Positions 10,414 through 22,763 are shown, numbered from the stretch's first letter. The stretch is 64,000 bases of DNA from Malania oleifera (GCF_029873635.1 NC_080417.1:32228214-32292213); one strand, 5' to 3'. Notes: generated by a model not told the origin, from the sequence alone. Numbers and translations are program-made.

Positions 10414-12719
10414 TGTTAGAATTGGTGTATTCCCAAGAGGGGGGGTGAATTGGAATTTTAAAATTTATCACCTAGGTTATGCCGGATAAACAGTAGTATA
10501 TACACAACCTAGGGTCTGCCTATTCAATTTCCAAATGCGTAGATAAGTATAATGTGAAATTTAAGTCATATGCATCATTCACCCATAACATACATGTGCG
10601 GCTAATATAAAGTACGGAAATATAAATGAACACACGATATGTTATCGGGGTTCGGCCAACCGTGCCTACGTCCCCGCCTCAAGCTCGCAAGCTAGAGGAT
10701 TCCACTAAGAGCTCACTTAAGGGTGGAGCGGCACCGTTTACAACCAGGTCAAATTAACACAGGGCTGACCTCAACCTTAACCAGGTCAAATTAACACAGG
10801 GTTGACCTCAACCTTAACCAGGTCAAATTAACACAGGGCTGACCTCAACCTACACGCCTTAACAGGACGACGCACCTAGCTTTCCTAACCGGGTCTAAGC
10901 CAATCCGGGACTATTCCAGGGCTAGTCTCCCTCTTCAGGCCCGTGCCTAGAAATACAACCAATGTGTATTATACTGAAATGGTACAGTGATTGTGCTTTC
11001 AAGTAAAGCAGATATGTACCCAAATTCGCGCAATAATATACACCACAAATATGAAATAATTTGTAAGCTCAGTGTGGTCTAAGATGTCAACTCTCAAATA
11101 GATTTACTATCGTTGTAATGCGTGCGTGAGAGTGCAAACCTAAATGATCTTTGTATCACAAGATATTCAATCTAAGTGCTCAAACAAAGATATCATCCAG
11201 ACTTCATATATTTCAATCAACAAGTTTTCTCAATACACATATGTATATGAAGCTCTAGCAACGTATAAGTTTGGTTTGCAAAAGGATATTCAATCTTTGT
11301 ATTCAGCAAAAGATATATGAGTTAACGAGTATTGCAACAAAGATTTTATCACACTATCAAATATCTCATCAAATATTTTCAAGATTAATAACACAGTAGA
11401 TATTTGAAAATGTTTTGCAACCAAAATACAAATACTATCTTCTTAAGATGTTGCAATGGAGGTGCAAATCTTAGAAGATCTATCAAAGTTTTCTTAGGAT
11501 AGACTTATTAATAAAGTCCCCTAAGAATACTCAAGGTTTAGCTCTCAAGGATAATAAAACAATCAAATATGAATGGGAGAGCAAACCTACTTAGACTAGC
11601 ACTCAATCAACTTACAAAGGGTTTAATTTGTATGAGAAGGTAAGTATGAGTGTAGGAGGCTTAAGAATGAGTATTATAGGGTTTTGGATTTTCAAAGAAT
11701 TTTCCCTGATCAAAGTGGTTAAAAAATTTTTTTTCTTAATCTTTGCAAATGAAGGCATATATATAGGCAAGGGAGAAAATATGACCGTTGGGGACCTATA
11801 GGGTATTATTAGAAAAGTTTAATGGAGTTTAATGCATTTTAACCCTGTTTAGAAAAATATTAACCACGGTAAAAATGGGAACAACTCGAGAGGTCCGGTC
11901 GACCAAAAGTGGTTCGGTCGACCAGGGCTCAAGTAGCTCGGTCGACCGGGAGCATTTTGAACTGAGTGGTCGGTCGACCGGAAAAAGGCGATTTTCAAAA
12001 ATACCGCGGTTCGGTCGACCGAGGCCTTTTTGAACTGCTCGGCTCGGTCGACCGGTTTGTTGGGAATTTTCCCAAGACCCTTCGGTCGACCAAATAGTTG
12101 GAGTACAATTTTGGTCGGTCGACCGGGAGGTCAAAATGTTGACTCTCAGGGTGTTCGGTCGACCGAGGTCAAATGACCTATAAGGGGTCGGTCGACCGGG
12201 ACCGGATCAAATAGTTGACCCGGACCGGTTTCGGTCAACCGGGCCAATTTGAACTGAGTTGGCCGGTCGACCGAAGGTGCACCAAGTGTGCATTTCGGTC
12301 CCTTCTTGCAACATAAAAACCTTATTCAAGTGCCTATTACATACAAGTGCAAAGGTGAGTGTCCTAAGGTCACTTGGGGTCCAATTTTGAAGACACCGAA
12401 GAAGTCCGGTGTCGGTCGACCGAAGGTCGACCGAAGGTACATCCTAAGGTCTTTCTATGGTTCGGTTTGAGCTTACAAAGTAAATCATTCATGTGATGTG
12501 TGTGAGCTTATTACAAACTGAAAAACCATAATTACTATTACAGACAATTTCACTGGAAAATATTATAATTAAGAGTTTATGAAATTGTCTTCAAGCCTTT
12601 CTTGCTTTGTGCACATCTTGATCTTATCATTCTTGATTCCTACACAAAAACTCAACTACTCATTAGATACAATGAGTATTTGTCATAATCAAAACCGGGC
12701 GTGACCAATAAGGTCAACA
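10414..12719 (-). mobile_element. Complete 5' LTR of copia E (about 2.3 kb)
   Basis: On the minus strand the LTR runs TGTTGACC (12719) to TCTAACA (10414). Relatives are the solo LTR at 36263-38355 and the G LTR at 61281-63163. Near the middle a TATA-like CCTATATATATGCC is at about 11754-11767, with the GTCGAC palindrome array upstream (11890-12440). Three copies of a 49-bp unit with CCAGGTCAAATTAACACAGG are at about 10743-10850. Confidence 0.9.
11890..12440. promoter_or_regulatory. Array of TCGGTCGACCGA palindromes in copia U3
   Basis: I count 13 exact GGTCGACC cores (first ones at 11897, 11916, 11940, 11972, 12013, 12046, 12084, 12117) plus one GGTCAACC. Most sit in the fuller palindrome CGGTCGACCG. 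Spacing is mostly 19-41 bp. A TTTGAACTG word recurs between sites. The array lies upstream of the TATA box in the U3 part of the LTR. Whether a protein binds it is unknown. Confidence 0.75.
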
Positions 12720-13318
12720 GGTGCAACTGTCCACAATCAACCCCAAGGCCTCATTCAACAACTGCTTTCACCCTTTTCAGGTGTAACCATCGGTGCCACT
12801 TTTGGTTTGACATTATTTTCACTTGCATCCCTGGGTTGAATCTCCGTATCCGGAGGGAAATCTTCCTCCTTATTGCTCCATTCACTTACTGTCTCTACCT
12901 TGATCTTCAAAGGTTCTTCACTATGATTGCTAGGATTCCTCGATGTAAAGGAATCACAATCTTCCTTGTGCATTCTTGCTTGATCATATGGTGAAGTCTT
13001 AAGATTACTCATCTTCATAAACACATACTTCATTACAATTTGCTCAAGTCAACATATGACTCTTCCACCAGTTGTTGTACTTAATGAAAACCCCTGCTTG
13101 GAATGATCTTTGCGGGACAGGAAAGAAGTTAGCCTTGCCCAGAAGTTATTGATCCATTTCGAATTGCATAGCCACCCGATATGCTAGATACTTCGCTACA
13201 CAACCTATTCCAACTAGCTCACAAGCACCCAAGCACCTAACGAAAGACCGTAGCTCGTCGTCTAAACTCAACCAATCAAACACAGATTGTTCTTTCGTTA
13301 ACGTGCATTGTTAGCAAT
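12720..13318. other. Spacer with an unrecognised small minus-strand frame
   Basis: A 92-residue minus frame at 12755-13033 is rich in Glu, Lys and Ser (EWSNKEEDFPPDTEIQPR). I do not recognise it and see no promoter or flanking gene structure. It could be a remnant of a transposon protein, given the CACTA-type repeats just to the right. Nothing else is recognised here. Confidence 0.35.
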
Positions 13319-13575
13319 GGTTTTAAAAAATCATCACTAATAATCCATTATATTAGTGACGGTTTGTAAAATCGACACTAATAATCCACCCTTTGGGGGA
13401 TCTTGAGTCGACTTATAAAGGTGAAGCTAGCGGATAATTTCTTCTCGATGAGACTGCCGGTGTGCGAGTCCTTTATACTTGGTAACCTATTGAACTTTTT
13501 TCCTTATCAACAAATGCATTATTAGTGACGGTTGTAAAAATCATCACTAATATAAGACTACTAGTGACAATCTTT
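13319..13575. repeat. TTAGTGACGG-type inverted repeats, interrupted
   Basis: Words ATTAGTGACGGTTTG and their complements (ATCACTAATAAT) occur about five times in opposing orientations. A segment of about 120 bp (about 13386-13510) with no such words sits between them. The same words fill the CACTA-like segments at 49021-50440 and 57437-57602. Confidence 0.6.
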
Positions 13576-14298
13576 TTCTTCAAACATTCTACTTAAAAGG
13601 ACATGGGTTGCTCGTTCTATTTTATCTTGAACTCATCTAGATTCTCATATGTGGTGTTAAGCACACTAGCGAGGTTAGCCAATATATCACCTGATATATA
13701 TCTGGTTTTGTTTCTCAGATAATATCAAGAATTGTTTTCATCTACCCACTACTACGAAGATAGTCTCATAATGACCCTGCTAAAATGTAGTCATCTTCAC
13801 GAGCAACCCACCCATGTACGCAGTTAAAGAAAGAAAGAAGGAGGTTCAACGTGCCCAAAACATGTACTATGATTATTATTGTCATATATATAAATTTTTT
13901 ATTAGTAGTTGTTTTAAATAAATGTACAATTTGTTCCCCTTACTATACGTTGTTATAGTAAGTTGAACTAAAGGATCCAAAGTACACTAAAACTACATTG
14001 GTTGATGGAATGTGGACAGTTAAAAGGTCACTAATGGTCTTATCAAATGTGATGAGGATGTGCTTTAAATTGAGTAGGCATTAATGAAGTCTTGAAATTT
14101 GTGATAATAATCCAATCAATTAATATCTTACTTTGATTAATTGCTTTTGTGAATGTTTTTATCTTTTCAGCACATCTTGTGAATAGAAAATAATGGATTT
14201 TCTTTTTTGTATAGTCTTGTAAAGGGGGTTTAGTTGTTAAAATGAAACTACAAATTAACTCCTTATTATTCTGTATGGTATAAGGTTGACTTCTTTTT
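13576..14298. other. AT-rich spacer, no gene recognised
   Basis: No coding signal and no recognised transposon end. The right part leads into the gene-like fragment at 14299. Confidence 0.4.
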
Positions 14299-15426
14299 TT
14301 GATTTATGAACTAATGTACTTAAATTTATTCAGAGATGGACATATTTTTCTTAGACACAATTTAATAATAGAGAACCAGCCTACCACCCTACTAGCTTCT
14401 GGTTCAGATTCAAGAGAAGGCGGTGATTCTAGTGTTGGAAGTGCTGCATGCCATGAGGATATTTATAGTTCAAATGTCAAGAACAAGTCAAGCTTGCCTC
14501 AGTCTATAGAGCAAGATTTAGATATGGGAGTGGAAACTTCACTTATGAATATAATCACTAGCTATGACCATTTCGTGTTAATTGACAATTTGGAGAAAGA
14601 CATGTCCCCAAGAATAGTTGTTGAATTCATACATAAGCAGACTACCATATCAACACAAGTCTGCATTTTCCCAAGCTTGTCTTCATAGACATACACGAGG
14701 GGAATCATTGTGTTGGATTCTAAAGAGAAATTGGAAATTATGGGAATTTTTGGAGAATCCAAATCACATTATAACATCTACACGAGGGGAATCATTGTGT
14801 TGGATTCTAAAGAGAACTTGGAAATTATGGGAATTTTTGGAGAATCCAAATCACATTATAACATCTTCAATAGGAAGGTATCAACTTAATGCATTATTAT
14901 TGTTGATTGTACAGTGTCCGTTTTTTCTTCTAGTTCTATATCAAATTATATTGGATTTGGAGTAATTGCTTTCATTAGAACTTATATTTCCTTTGTCAGT
15001 TAGCTTTCATTATTTTGTTCATTTTCTATAGGCCATGGGTGATAATTGAAAAGATACCAAGGCATGGATTGCTTAAACCATTAATTAGGAACTTGAAATC
15101 GAAGTCCTTGGCAAGTACATTCATTTTTATTTTTGATATTTTTTAAGGAAATATCATCAACTATAAAAGTGAGATTTTGTGCTACTGTTGGAGCTTTATT
15201 GTGAAATTGCATAATTGATTTTATGATTCTCATCTTGCAACAGGAATTACAGAGCACAAATGCTATAATTGGTGAAGAATTAAAGCCCTGTCACTCAGGA
15301 ACTATAGAATATAGGATAGCTAAGGAGCTAAGGGATTTATTTGGGAAGTTTGTAGATCATCAGAAGCAACTGCACAAAAGGCTTGCATTAGAAGAGAGAA
15401 AAATCCTAGACCCGTCTACCCCATAA
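14299..15426 (+). pseudogene. Unrecognised decayed gene fragment with exon-like blocks
   Basis: I do not recognise the protein. A first block (14299-14688, 129 residues) is Ser/Asp/Glu-rich and non-repetitive (SGSDSREGGDSSVGSA). After a TAG the same frame continues through the 87-bp duplication, giving GIIVLDSKEKLEIMGIFGES twice. A second block near 15031-15110 reads IIEKIPRHGLLKPLIRNLK and is preceded by a pyrimidine/AG acceptor-like site. A third, preceded by TTGCAACAG, is open from about 15243 to 15426: EELKPCHSGTIEYRIAKELR, then DLFGKFVDHQKQLHKRLALE and a stop. The pattern suggests remains of an intron-containing host gene, perhaps carried or broken by a transposon. It ends 35 bp before the LTR of element B. 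Confidence 0.4.
14693..14866 (+). repeat. Exact 87-bp tandem duplication
   Basis: Two adjacent copies (14693-14779 and 14780-14866) differ at about one base (AAATTGG versus AACTTGG). The unit is 29 codons long, so it preserves the reading frame of the gene-like fragment around it. Confidence 0.9.
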
Positions 15427-15461
15427 GTTCTTGCAGAGTTTAGACATGTTCGTGGATGACT

Positions 15462-17695
15462 TGTAACGACCCCAATTTTCCTACTATATATATATCTTTT
15501 ATACCATTAATACTTTGACATCATAATACATAGTCAAAGTCCAGCCAGGCATTTAGGTATCGAGGATTTACCTGTTTATACATACATGTCATCTAAATAG
15601 TGAAACTATAACATAATTTATATACAATACCAGACTTTCACTGTTTCTACATATAAATATATATACCCAAAAAATCCATCCTATCCCCGACTCGACTACT
15701 TACCCTGCAACTGAGGTAATACCAACGAACTCCTTTATCACGGAGCTCGCTCCACTCGTTTATCGGGGTTTCCTGAAATATTTGAAATGTTGGGGGTGAG
15801 GCACCTCTCAGTAAGGGAAATAGACTAATATCAATGTGTGGTAATATAAGTTTTATCATATTATAAACATATATGAAAATAATATAATTGTAGTATAACT
15901 TAAGTTGTAACTGATAATACATGAAAATTTGTACTTATAAATATAATCTTACTATATCATAATGAATTATCGTATCATTTAAATCATTTGTTAAATCTGT
16001 ATATTACTGAAATTTTACCCTGGATGTAAATCTGTATATCATGATTTCACCCCACATGATCCGGGTTGTGCGACCTATAGGCTGGACTTAACGTTGGTTG
16101 GCTTACCAGGTTAAGTCAAACATGACATAAATACGCACGATTGCCCACCCATCCTTGCTTGCCCATCCTGCTACACCCTCAAACCCATAATGGGTTAGTA
16201 ACACAGTGGGTATCCTACTACACTGCATACACTTCTGGGCTAATCGGCCTCCGACCCACACTTCATGAATAGTGTGGTTGCACTTTCGACTATACACCAA
16301 TCTGGTCCGCCCAGACTACTCTCGGACAACTCTAGGGGTTGGCACACAGTCGGTATCCTCTCTCCGATTGATTTAGCTAGCTACGGTATCGTGCTCTTAA
16401 CATAAGTAACCATCTGGGTTTTGTAACTATATAATACATTTCACATAATATATTTCTATTCATAAATAACATTTTCATATTTATGAAATGAACTCTGACT
16501 TTTACATATTTTTGAATAAAAGCCGTCATTTCATAATTTATGAATAAATTGTCATATTAAAATATGGCTTTCACTAATCACGACATCTGCATCGGCTTAT
16601 CATATCACGACATCTGCGCCGGCTATCATTACTTGGCATCTGCACCAACTGTTATATCATATTATACTATAAATATCTTAGCTTCTGTACTGTTTATGTT
16701 CTTTCTAAAAATTACTGCAAATCATACTTCTTCTATGAAATAATTACATATTCTAACATACTATTATAACATTAAACATATACTCATGCCACACGAGTGA
16801 GTTCTATTTTGTATTATACTATAACATGCTATAAAATCTATTTTCTTTGTTCAACACCAGTATTCCCAAAAACTACATTAATTTATAAATAAATTTCTAA
16901 ACTATATACTGTATAATAAATATTATTTTTTTTTGAAAATAACTGACTTAATCTATTCCCTTACCTGTTTCCTAGGAAACCTGCTAATATCCTAAACCAC
17001 GCGTACGGCGTCCCAAAACTCCAAACCCTGAAATCAGATTAACTCCAATTCAATCAACTTATACCCCAGTATAAAACCATCTATCACATTTTCTGGGCCC
17101 CCTAGAAATACCTAATAATCATATAAATACTAAAATAATTCACTTACCCTAATTTTGGAATGGAGTCTAAGAACTCCAAACCAACAATCTGCTCCAGCTA
17201 AGTTGTAGAAAATTTCCTTAGGATCAACGTGGTAACTTCTGATCAACGAAACGGGGAAAAATAGAGCTGGAATCGTAGAGAGAACGTGGAGAAATTGAAA
17301 CCTAGAGAGAGAAAATGGAGGGAGAAGATTTTTTTTGCCAAAAAATTGATTTTTCACTATATATAGGCGATTGTCCACGTGGCCTCATCGACGAGACACA
17401 TGTACTCATCGATGAGTCACAGAAGGGTGTTCGTCGACGAAGATAATGAGTTCATCAACGAACCTTAATGGCCTGAATTCCCTACTCTCGATATCTTCTT
17501 GTCGACAAACACGTGTACTTCATCGACGAGTTCTAGAAGGACGTTCGTCAATGAGTTCTAGAAGGACGTTCGTCGACGAGAATCCTGGGTTCGTGGATGA
17601 ACTCTTGCTGATGCTCCTTAATATAATTCATTTTTATTCTTTACTTTTCCTTTATTATTTTATTATTATTATTATTATTTTTTTTGGTTTTTACA
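15462..17695 (-). mobile_element. Complete 3' LTR of element B (2234 bp)
   Basis: On the minus strand it runs TGTAAAAACC (17695) to GGTCGTTACA (15462). The TATA box is CCTATATATAG near 17352-17366, with the TCGTCGACGA palindrome array upstream (17385-17605). A short 30-bp minisatellite with GCAGATGTCGTGATAT is at about 16575-16665. The conserved CTTACTGAGAGGTGCCTCAC block is at 15794-15816. The left flank is TGACT; no partner TSD survives. Confidence 0.9.
17385..17605. promoter_or_regulatory. Array of TCGTCGACGA palindromes in the B LTR
   Basis: About nine sites, including CTCATCGACGAG, CTCATCGATGAG, TTCGTCGACGAA, TTCATCAACGAA, CTTGTCGACAAA and TTCGTCGACGAG, all reducible to a CTCGTCGACGAG-like palindrome with scattered transitions. 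They lie upstream of the LTR TATA box. Confidence 0.7.
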
Positions 17696-17982
17696 TTCTC
17701 CCCTCCTTTTAAAAATTTTGCCCTTGAAATTTGCTAACTATACATGTACTAAACTTTAAAGGAAAAATTCGCTACTTATTTTATTATTTACCCTCACTTA
17801 TGGCGGAAGAATACCGTGGTTACATCTACGGTTCTGGAAGATTACAATAACAAACCAAAATTCTCCCAAAACGAACAAAACATGAACCATTACATACAAC
17901 TGATTAACCTACATAAAACAAAATCTATTTAGATGATTTCCTTACCTGTATTATTATCATTTTTTGGCTAATGCTGAACCCA
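17696..17982 (-). other. PPT and 3' untranslated block of element B
   Basis: The PPT (AAAAGGAGGGGAGAA on the minus strand) abuts the LTR. About 95 bp further in lies a conserved block at 17790-17824 containing CCGCCATAAGTGAGGGT-like sequence (here CTTCCGCCATAAGTG). The same block occurs at the same place in C, D and F. Confidence 0.8.
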
Positions 17983-19353
17983 TTAAAATAAATGTGGATA
18001 TTTCTGGTGCATCTTCTCCTCCAGCTTCCATGATGCTTCCTCCACTGCATGATTCTTCCACAAAAATTTTACTAGTGGTATTTTCTTGGTGCGCAACTCT
18101 TGTTCTTTACTATCTAGAATCTGCACTGGTATTTCTTCATATACTAAAGTGTCTTTAAGCTCTATCTCCTCATAATTGATTACATGGGAGGGATTTGGGA
18201 CATATTTCCTCAATATAGAAACATGGAATATGTCATGAATTCGGGATAATGCTGGTAGTAGAGCTAATCTGTAGGCAACTAGACCCACTCTTTTAAATAT
18301 TTCGAATGAGCCAATGTACCTAGGGCTCAGCTTACCCTCTCTCCCAAACCTCATAGCCCCTCTCAGCGGTGCTACTCTAAAAAACACAAGGTCTCCCACA
18401 TCAAATTCCAACTTCCAACAAGGAGTATCTACGTAACTTTTTTGCCAACTTTGACTTGCATTGATTCTGTCTCTAATAAGTCGGACTTTATCATACGCTT
18501 GCTGCACCAATTCTGGCCCCAGAACTCATCTTTCACCCAATTCATACCAGTATAGCAGAGAGTGGCACCTTCTACCATATAATTCCTCGTAAGGTGCCAT
18601 CCCAATGCTGGCCTAGTGGCTGTTATTATACGCGAATTCAACCAGTGGCATAAACTAGGTCCAATTACCCCCGAAGTCCAGTACACATGCTTGTAGCATA
18701 TCCTCTAGTGTTTGGATCATCCTCTCCATTCGCCCATCAGTCTGAGGATGAAAGGTTGTTCTGAAAGATAATTAGGACCCCAAAGCCTCCTACAAACTCT
18801 TCCAAAACCGTGTCGTGAAACGTGAGTCTCGGTTTGAAACTATAGATAGTGGCACTCCATGGGGTCGAACTACCTTCTATATGTATAATTCTGTCAATCT
18901 ATTCATGGAGTAGTTGACTTTAATAGGAAAAAAATGAGCAGTCTTTGTCAATTGGTCTATAATCAACCATATGGAGTTCTGCCCATGCAACACCGGCGGT
19001 AACCTTGTAACAAAATCCATAGAGATATAATCCCATTTCCACTCAAGAATGTGGAGTGGCTGCAACTATCCCACCGGTCTCTGGTGCTCAGCCTTTACTT
19101 ATTGGCATGTCAAACACTGCTCCACAAACTTGGCTATTCCCCTCTTCATATCGCTCCACCAAAATGGCTCCCGAAGGTCCCAATACATTTTAGTGCTTAT
19201 AGGATGTACTGTGTAAAGAGATTTGTGCGCTTCCTCTAAGATAGTCTTCTTTATTTCAGCATCTACAGGTACGCACAATTTGGTATGAAACCTCAGAGTT
19301 CCATCATCTAAAATACTAAACTCCTCTCCCTGACTATCCTGCACTTTATCCAT
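17983..19353 (-). pseudogene. Element B integrase and chromodomain
   Basis: The integrase zinc region is EEAHKSLYTVHPISTKMYWD ... EQCLTCQ (19353-19099). The core (WKWDYISMDFVTRLPPVLHG ... IIDQLTKTAHFFPI) is at 19065-18877. The C-terminal frame 18510-17983 (175 residues) is open. It carries VGDLVFFRVAP and FGREGKLSPRYIGSFEI, and a chromodomain-like end (PVQILDSKEQELRTKKIPLV ... KNHAVEEASW ... YPHLF, about residues 128-175). Chromodomains steer integration in chromoviruses. Stops and phase changes separate the blocks, so the protein as a whole is broken. Confidence 0.85.
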
Positions 19354-19539
19354 AAGCTCTACTAATTCTGCATCATCCCTCTAAGCAGCTTTAATCTTTT
19401 CCTACAGGGTAGGCTGTAGTACCAAGTTGGCAATGAATGCCTGATGATCACCCTTTATTAGTTCCACACCAAGCCTCTCCAAATCCATCTAGATTGGATG
19501 TTGGATCTCCACTGTTGATAGTACTGTTCCCACTAATTT

Positions 19540-20970
19540 CTGGCTTAACGCATCAGCCACCACATTTGCTTTCCCCGGGTGGTAATTGATGGTGCAGTCG
19601 TAATCCTTAATAAGCTCCACTCATCTCTCCTGTCTCATATTTAATTCTTTCTGCGTGAAGAAATACTTTAGACTTTTATGGTCAGTAAAAATTTCACACC
19701 TACCCCCATAGAGATAGTGTCTCCAAATTTTCAGCGCATAGACCACTGCTGCTAACTCCAGATCATGGGTAGGGTAATTTTTTTCATACTCCTTAAGTTG
19801 CCGAGATGCGTATGCAATAACCTTCTTATGCTTCATCAACACACAACCGAGTCCCTTATGAGACGCGTCACTATATAACAAATCCATCCTTTCTTGATGG
19901 AATAGACAACATTGGTACAGAGGCAAGCCACTGTTTCAACTCTTGGAAACTTTACTCACACTTTTCGGTCCATTCAAACTTTACATTCTTCTTTATGAGC
20001 CGTGTTAGTGGACCTAAAAAACTTGGAAAAACCATCCACAAAATGCCAATAGTACCCTGCTAGACCTAGGAAACTTCGGATCTCCTGAACATTTTCTAGT
20101 CTCACCTAATTCACTGCTTCTATCTTCCTTGAATCTACTAATATACCATCCTCGAAAATCACATGTCCGAGGAAAGTGACCTGCCTCAGTCAAAACTCAC
20201 ATTTCTTGAACTTAGCATATAGTTTCTTTTCTCTTAGTACCTGTAGTACTAATCTCAAATGATCTTCGTGTTCTTCAAAAATGTTTGAGTAGAACAGTAT
20301 ATCATCAATAAAGACAACAATAAACTGATCCAAGTACTAGTGGAATACCCGATTCATCAAATCCATAAATGTTGCTGGTGCGTTAGTTAGACCAAATGGC
20401 ATAACTAGAAATTCATAGTGGCCATATCTAGTCCTGAATGCTATCTTTGTAATATCTTCTTTTTTAACTTTCACTTGATGGTATCCTGACTGAAGATCAA
20501 TCTTGGAATAGACTTGGGTTCCCTGTAACTGATCAAATAAGGCATCAATTCTAGGAAGATGATACTTATTCTTGATCGTCACTTTATTTCTCCCTATAAT
20601 CGATGCACATCTTCATAGTCCCATCTTTCTTCTTTATAAGTAGAATTGGAGCTCCCTGAGGTGATACACTAGGCTTGATAAATCCTTTATTCAACAACTC
20701 CTGCAACTGGTCTTTCAATTTTTTCAGTTCTGCTGAAGCCATCCTGTAGGGTGGTTTAGATATCAGTGCTGGCCCTGGAAGAAGATCCACGATAAACTCA
20801 ATCTCCTGATCTGATGGTAAACAAGGTAACTCTTCAGGAAATACATTTAAAAATTCTTTGACTACTAGAATATTAGCAAGCTTTAATTCTCCCTTTAACA
20901 TCTCCTTTACATAAGCTACATACCCCTGACAACCATTCTGAAGCAGCCTCCTCGCCTGAATAGCCGACAC
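19540..20970 (-). pseudogene. Element B reverse transcriptase and RNase H
   Basis: The RT start (SAIQARRLLQNGCQGYVAYV ... [15 protein letters not shown]) lies in the frame 20970-20584. A loss of four bases after MCIDYRE changes phase, and the frame 20582-20337 continues with [10 protein letters not shown] and [12 protein letters not shown]. The catalytic box FIDDILFYS is intact near 20300. RNase H ([14 protein letters not shown] ... [20 protein letters not shown] ... [11 protein letters not shown]) is at 19926-19621. Several stops interrupt the region. Copies DNA from element RNA and removes the RNA strand. Confidence 0.85.
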
Positions 20971-21110
20971 TAATTTTGGCGAGGTGTATACACGCGATCC
21001 AAAAATTTGAATTCTTGCTCTCCCGGTGGTCTAAAAATCACCTCTTTTTGATGGCAATCAATGCTAGCGTAGTTAGCTGCTAGCCAGACCATATCTAATT
21101 TCATATCAAA

Positions 21111-21359
21111 TCACTGTATCTCAAATATCACAAGATTGACTGGTAATATATTCTCTTGAATACTCACTAGATAGTTTTTAATCACCCTTTTACATCTCAC
21201 TACCAACCCAGTTGGAGTGGCTATTGACAAATCAGTATCTAGCGAATTTGTCTTAATTCCTATTAGCTTGACGTATCCCAACAACATGAATGAATGGGTG
21301 GCACCTGTGTCAAATAAAATAACAACTTTATATGATAAAGCAATGAGAATACCAGTCAC
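21111..21359 (-). pseudogene. Element B protease region with intact DTG motif
   Basis: An 82-residue open frame contains VILFDTGATHSF, the retropepsin active site, followed by the flap-like ATPTGLVVRCKRVIKNYLVS. It is the only one of the elements here with an unaltered catalytic D-T-G. It is embedded in a broken polyprotein and ends at a stop in the segment that reads GFDII in A. Confidence 0.8.
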
Positions 21360-21391
21360 AACGTCGCCTGTAGCCTCAGCATCTCCTGGCG

Positions 21392-22412
21392 TCAGCGCAT
21401 AAACCCTCGCCGAGGCTGTGTTCCTTTACTAGCCACCACCCCTGGGTTCTTGGACATTCCCTCCAAATGGTCAGCGAGTAGGAGCAGTACTATAACTGCA
21501 TACGACAATCCTGTGCTACATGACCCGGTCCACCACATCAGTAGCAAATATTCCTCCTTGCTCGGCATTCTCCTCTGTGTCTCTTTCCACATGTAGAACA
21601 AATTGGATATGCCTGCTCGCCCTAAATCTCTCGTCTCTTGCCTCTAAGCTCTACCGTATCTTTCACCCCTCCAAGGACCTCGTCGAGACCCTACCTGGAG
21701 TTCCAGAGGCATGGGCCTCTTTCTTTGACTTGACGTACCCACATCTCTCTGGCTGCTTTCCTCTGCCACCGTGGCCCTGTCCACTAATTTGGAGAAATCC
21801 TGCACCTTTAGGACTGCCACCTGTTTATGGATGTCATGCCTTAAACCCCTCTCAAATATTCTCGCCTTCTTAACCTTATTTGGAACAATGTAGGGAGCAA
21901 AGCATGATAGTTCAATAAACTTTACTGCATATTGTTGAACCATTAGTTGCCCCTATTTCAAATTCATAAATTATGCTATCTTAGCTTCTTGAATAGTAGG
22001 AGGAAAATAATGATCAAAGAACGTTTCCTTGAATCGGTTCCACGTCATGGCCACTAGTACGAGTCTCTGTTCCTTAAGCCGCACTTGTCAACTTATACGT
22101 GGCATAGAGGACCCTCTGCTTATCAGCTTAGTAAAGCACTGTCAGTATTTTCTCAATCTCTTGCATCTAGTTTTCGGCCATTGCAGGATCAGCTCTTCCT
22201 GAAAACGCTGGAGGATTCATTTTGGTGAACTTATCTATAGTGCAACCCTAGTAAGCTAGTGGTCCTCCTTGCTCCCTAGATCTCTGTGCAATCTTAACCA
22301 TAACCTGCTGAGGCACACTATGCAAAACTGCTTTTGAATCACCACCGCCCACACTAGAGGGGTCTGCACCATCATCACCACTTGCGTGAGCGTTGCTACC
22401 CCCAGGGTCCGT
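21392..22412 (-). pseudogene. Element B gag, start codon lost
   Basis: The expected start (GGATGGACCC in A, GATGGATCC in D) reads GGACGGACCC here, so ATG has become ACG at 22412-22410. The following residues (DPGGSNAHASGDDGADPSS) match the family. The gag core near 21943-21644 (QQYAVKFIELSCFAPYIVPN, VAVLKVQDFSKLVDRATVAE) is followed by a Cys/Arg-rich knuckle region at about 21600-21480. Stops and phase changes break the frame in the middle, and part of the gag core near 21950-22070 is rearranged. Confidence 0.8.
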
Positions 22413-22763
22413 CCTGAAAAGAAATAAACATAGTTTTAGGACTTTATCTACGTAACATAACTAATATATTTATTTGACTGAAATCTCATATCATTAATTT
22501 AATATGATGTCCTTATTCTCAATTTAAAATTTAGCCCAACAATTGAGAAACATAACCCGAAAATAGTTTACTATGACTTTCCTGAAATCGTTACCCCAGG
22601 AAAGACACATAAATCACTACGAAAATCCTACTTCCCGATGACGAAAAAAAACCCTAAATACTCATCTTAACTTCCCAACATTGACTCACTAAATTCCTGA
22701 TCTATTCCTATACTCTGGTATTTATTCCACTGTACACTAAAATCTACAGAACCTAGCAATCTA

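Larger units (their letters stand above)
8863..12719 (-). mobile_element. Ty1/copia retrotransposon E, 5' half only
   Basis: On the minus strand it has a complete 5' LTR (12719 to 10414), a PBS and an open gag frame, then breaks off near 8863 against element A. No protease, integrase or RT remains. About 170 bp after the gag stop have no recognised coding content. The right flank after 12719 starts GTGCA; the matching TSD is lost with the 3' end. Confidence 0.8.

Noticed and set aside
13386..13510. Possible small RNA gene inside the TTAGTGACGG array
   Set aside because: The segment interrupts the repeats, but I see no promoter boxes or foldable gene that would support it.
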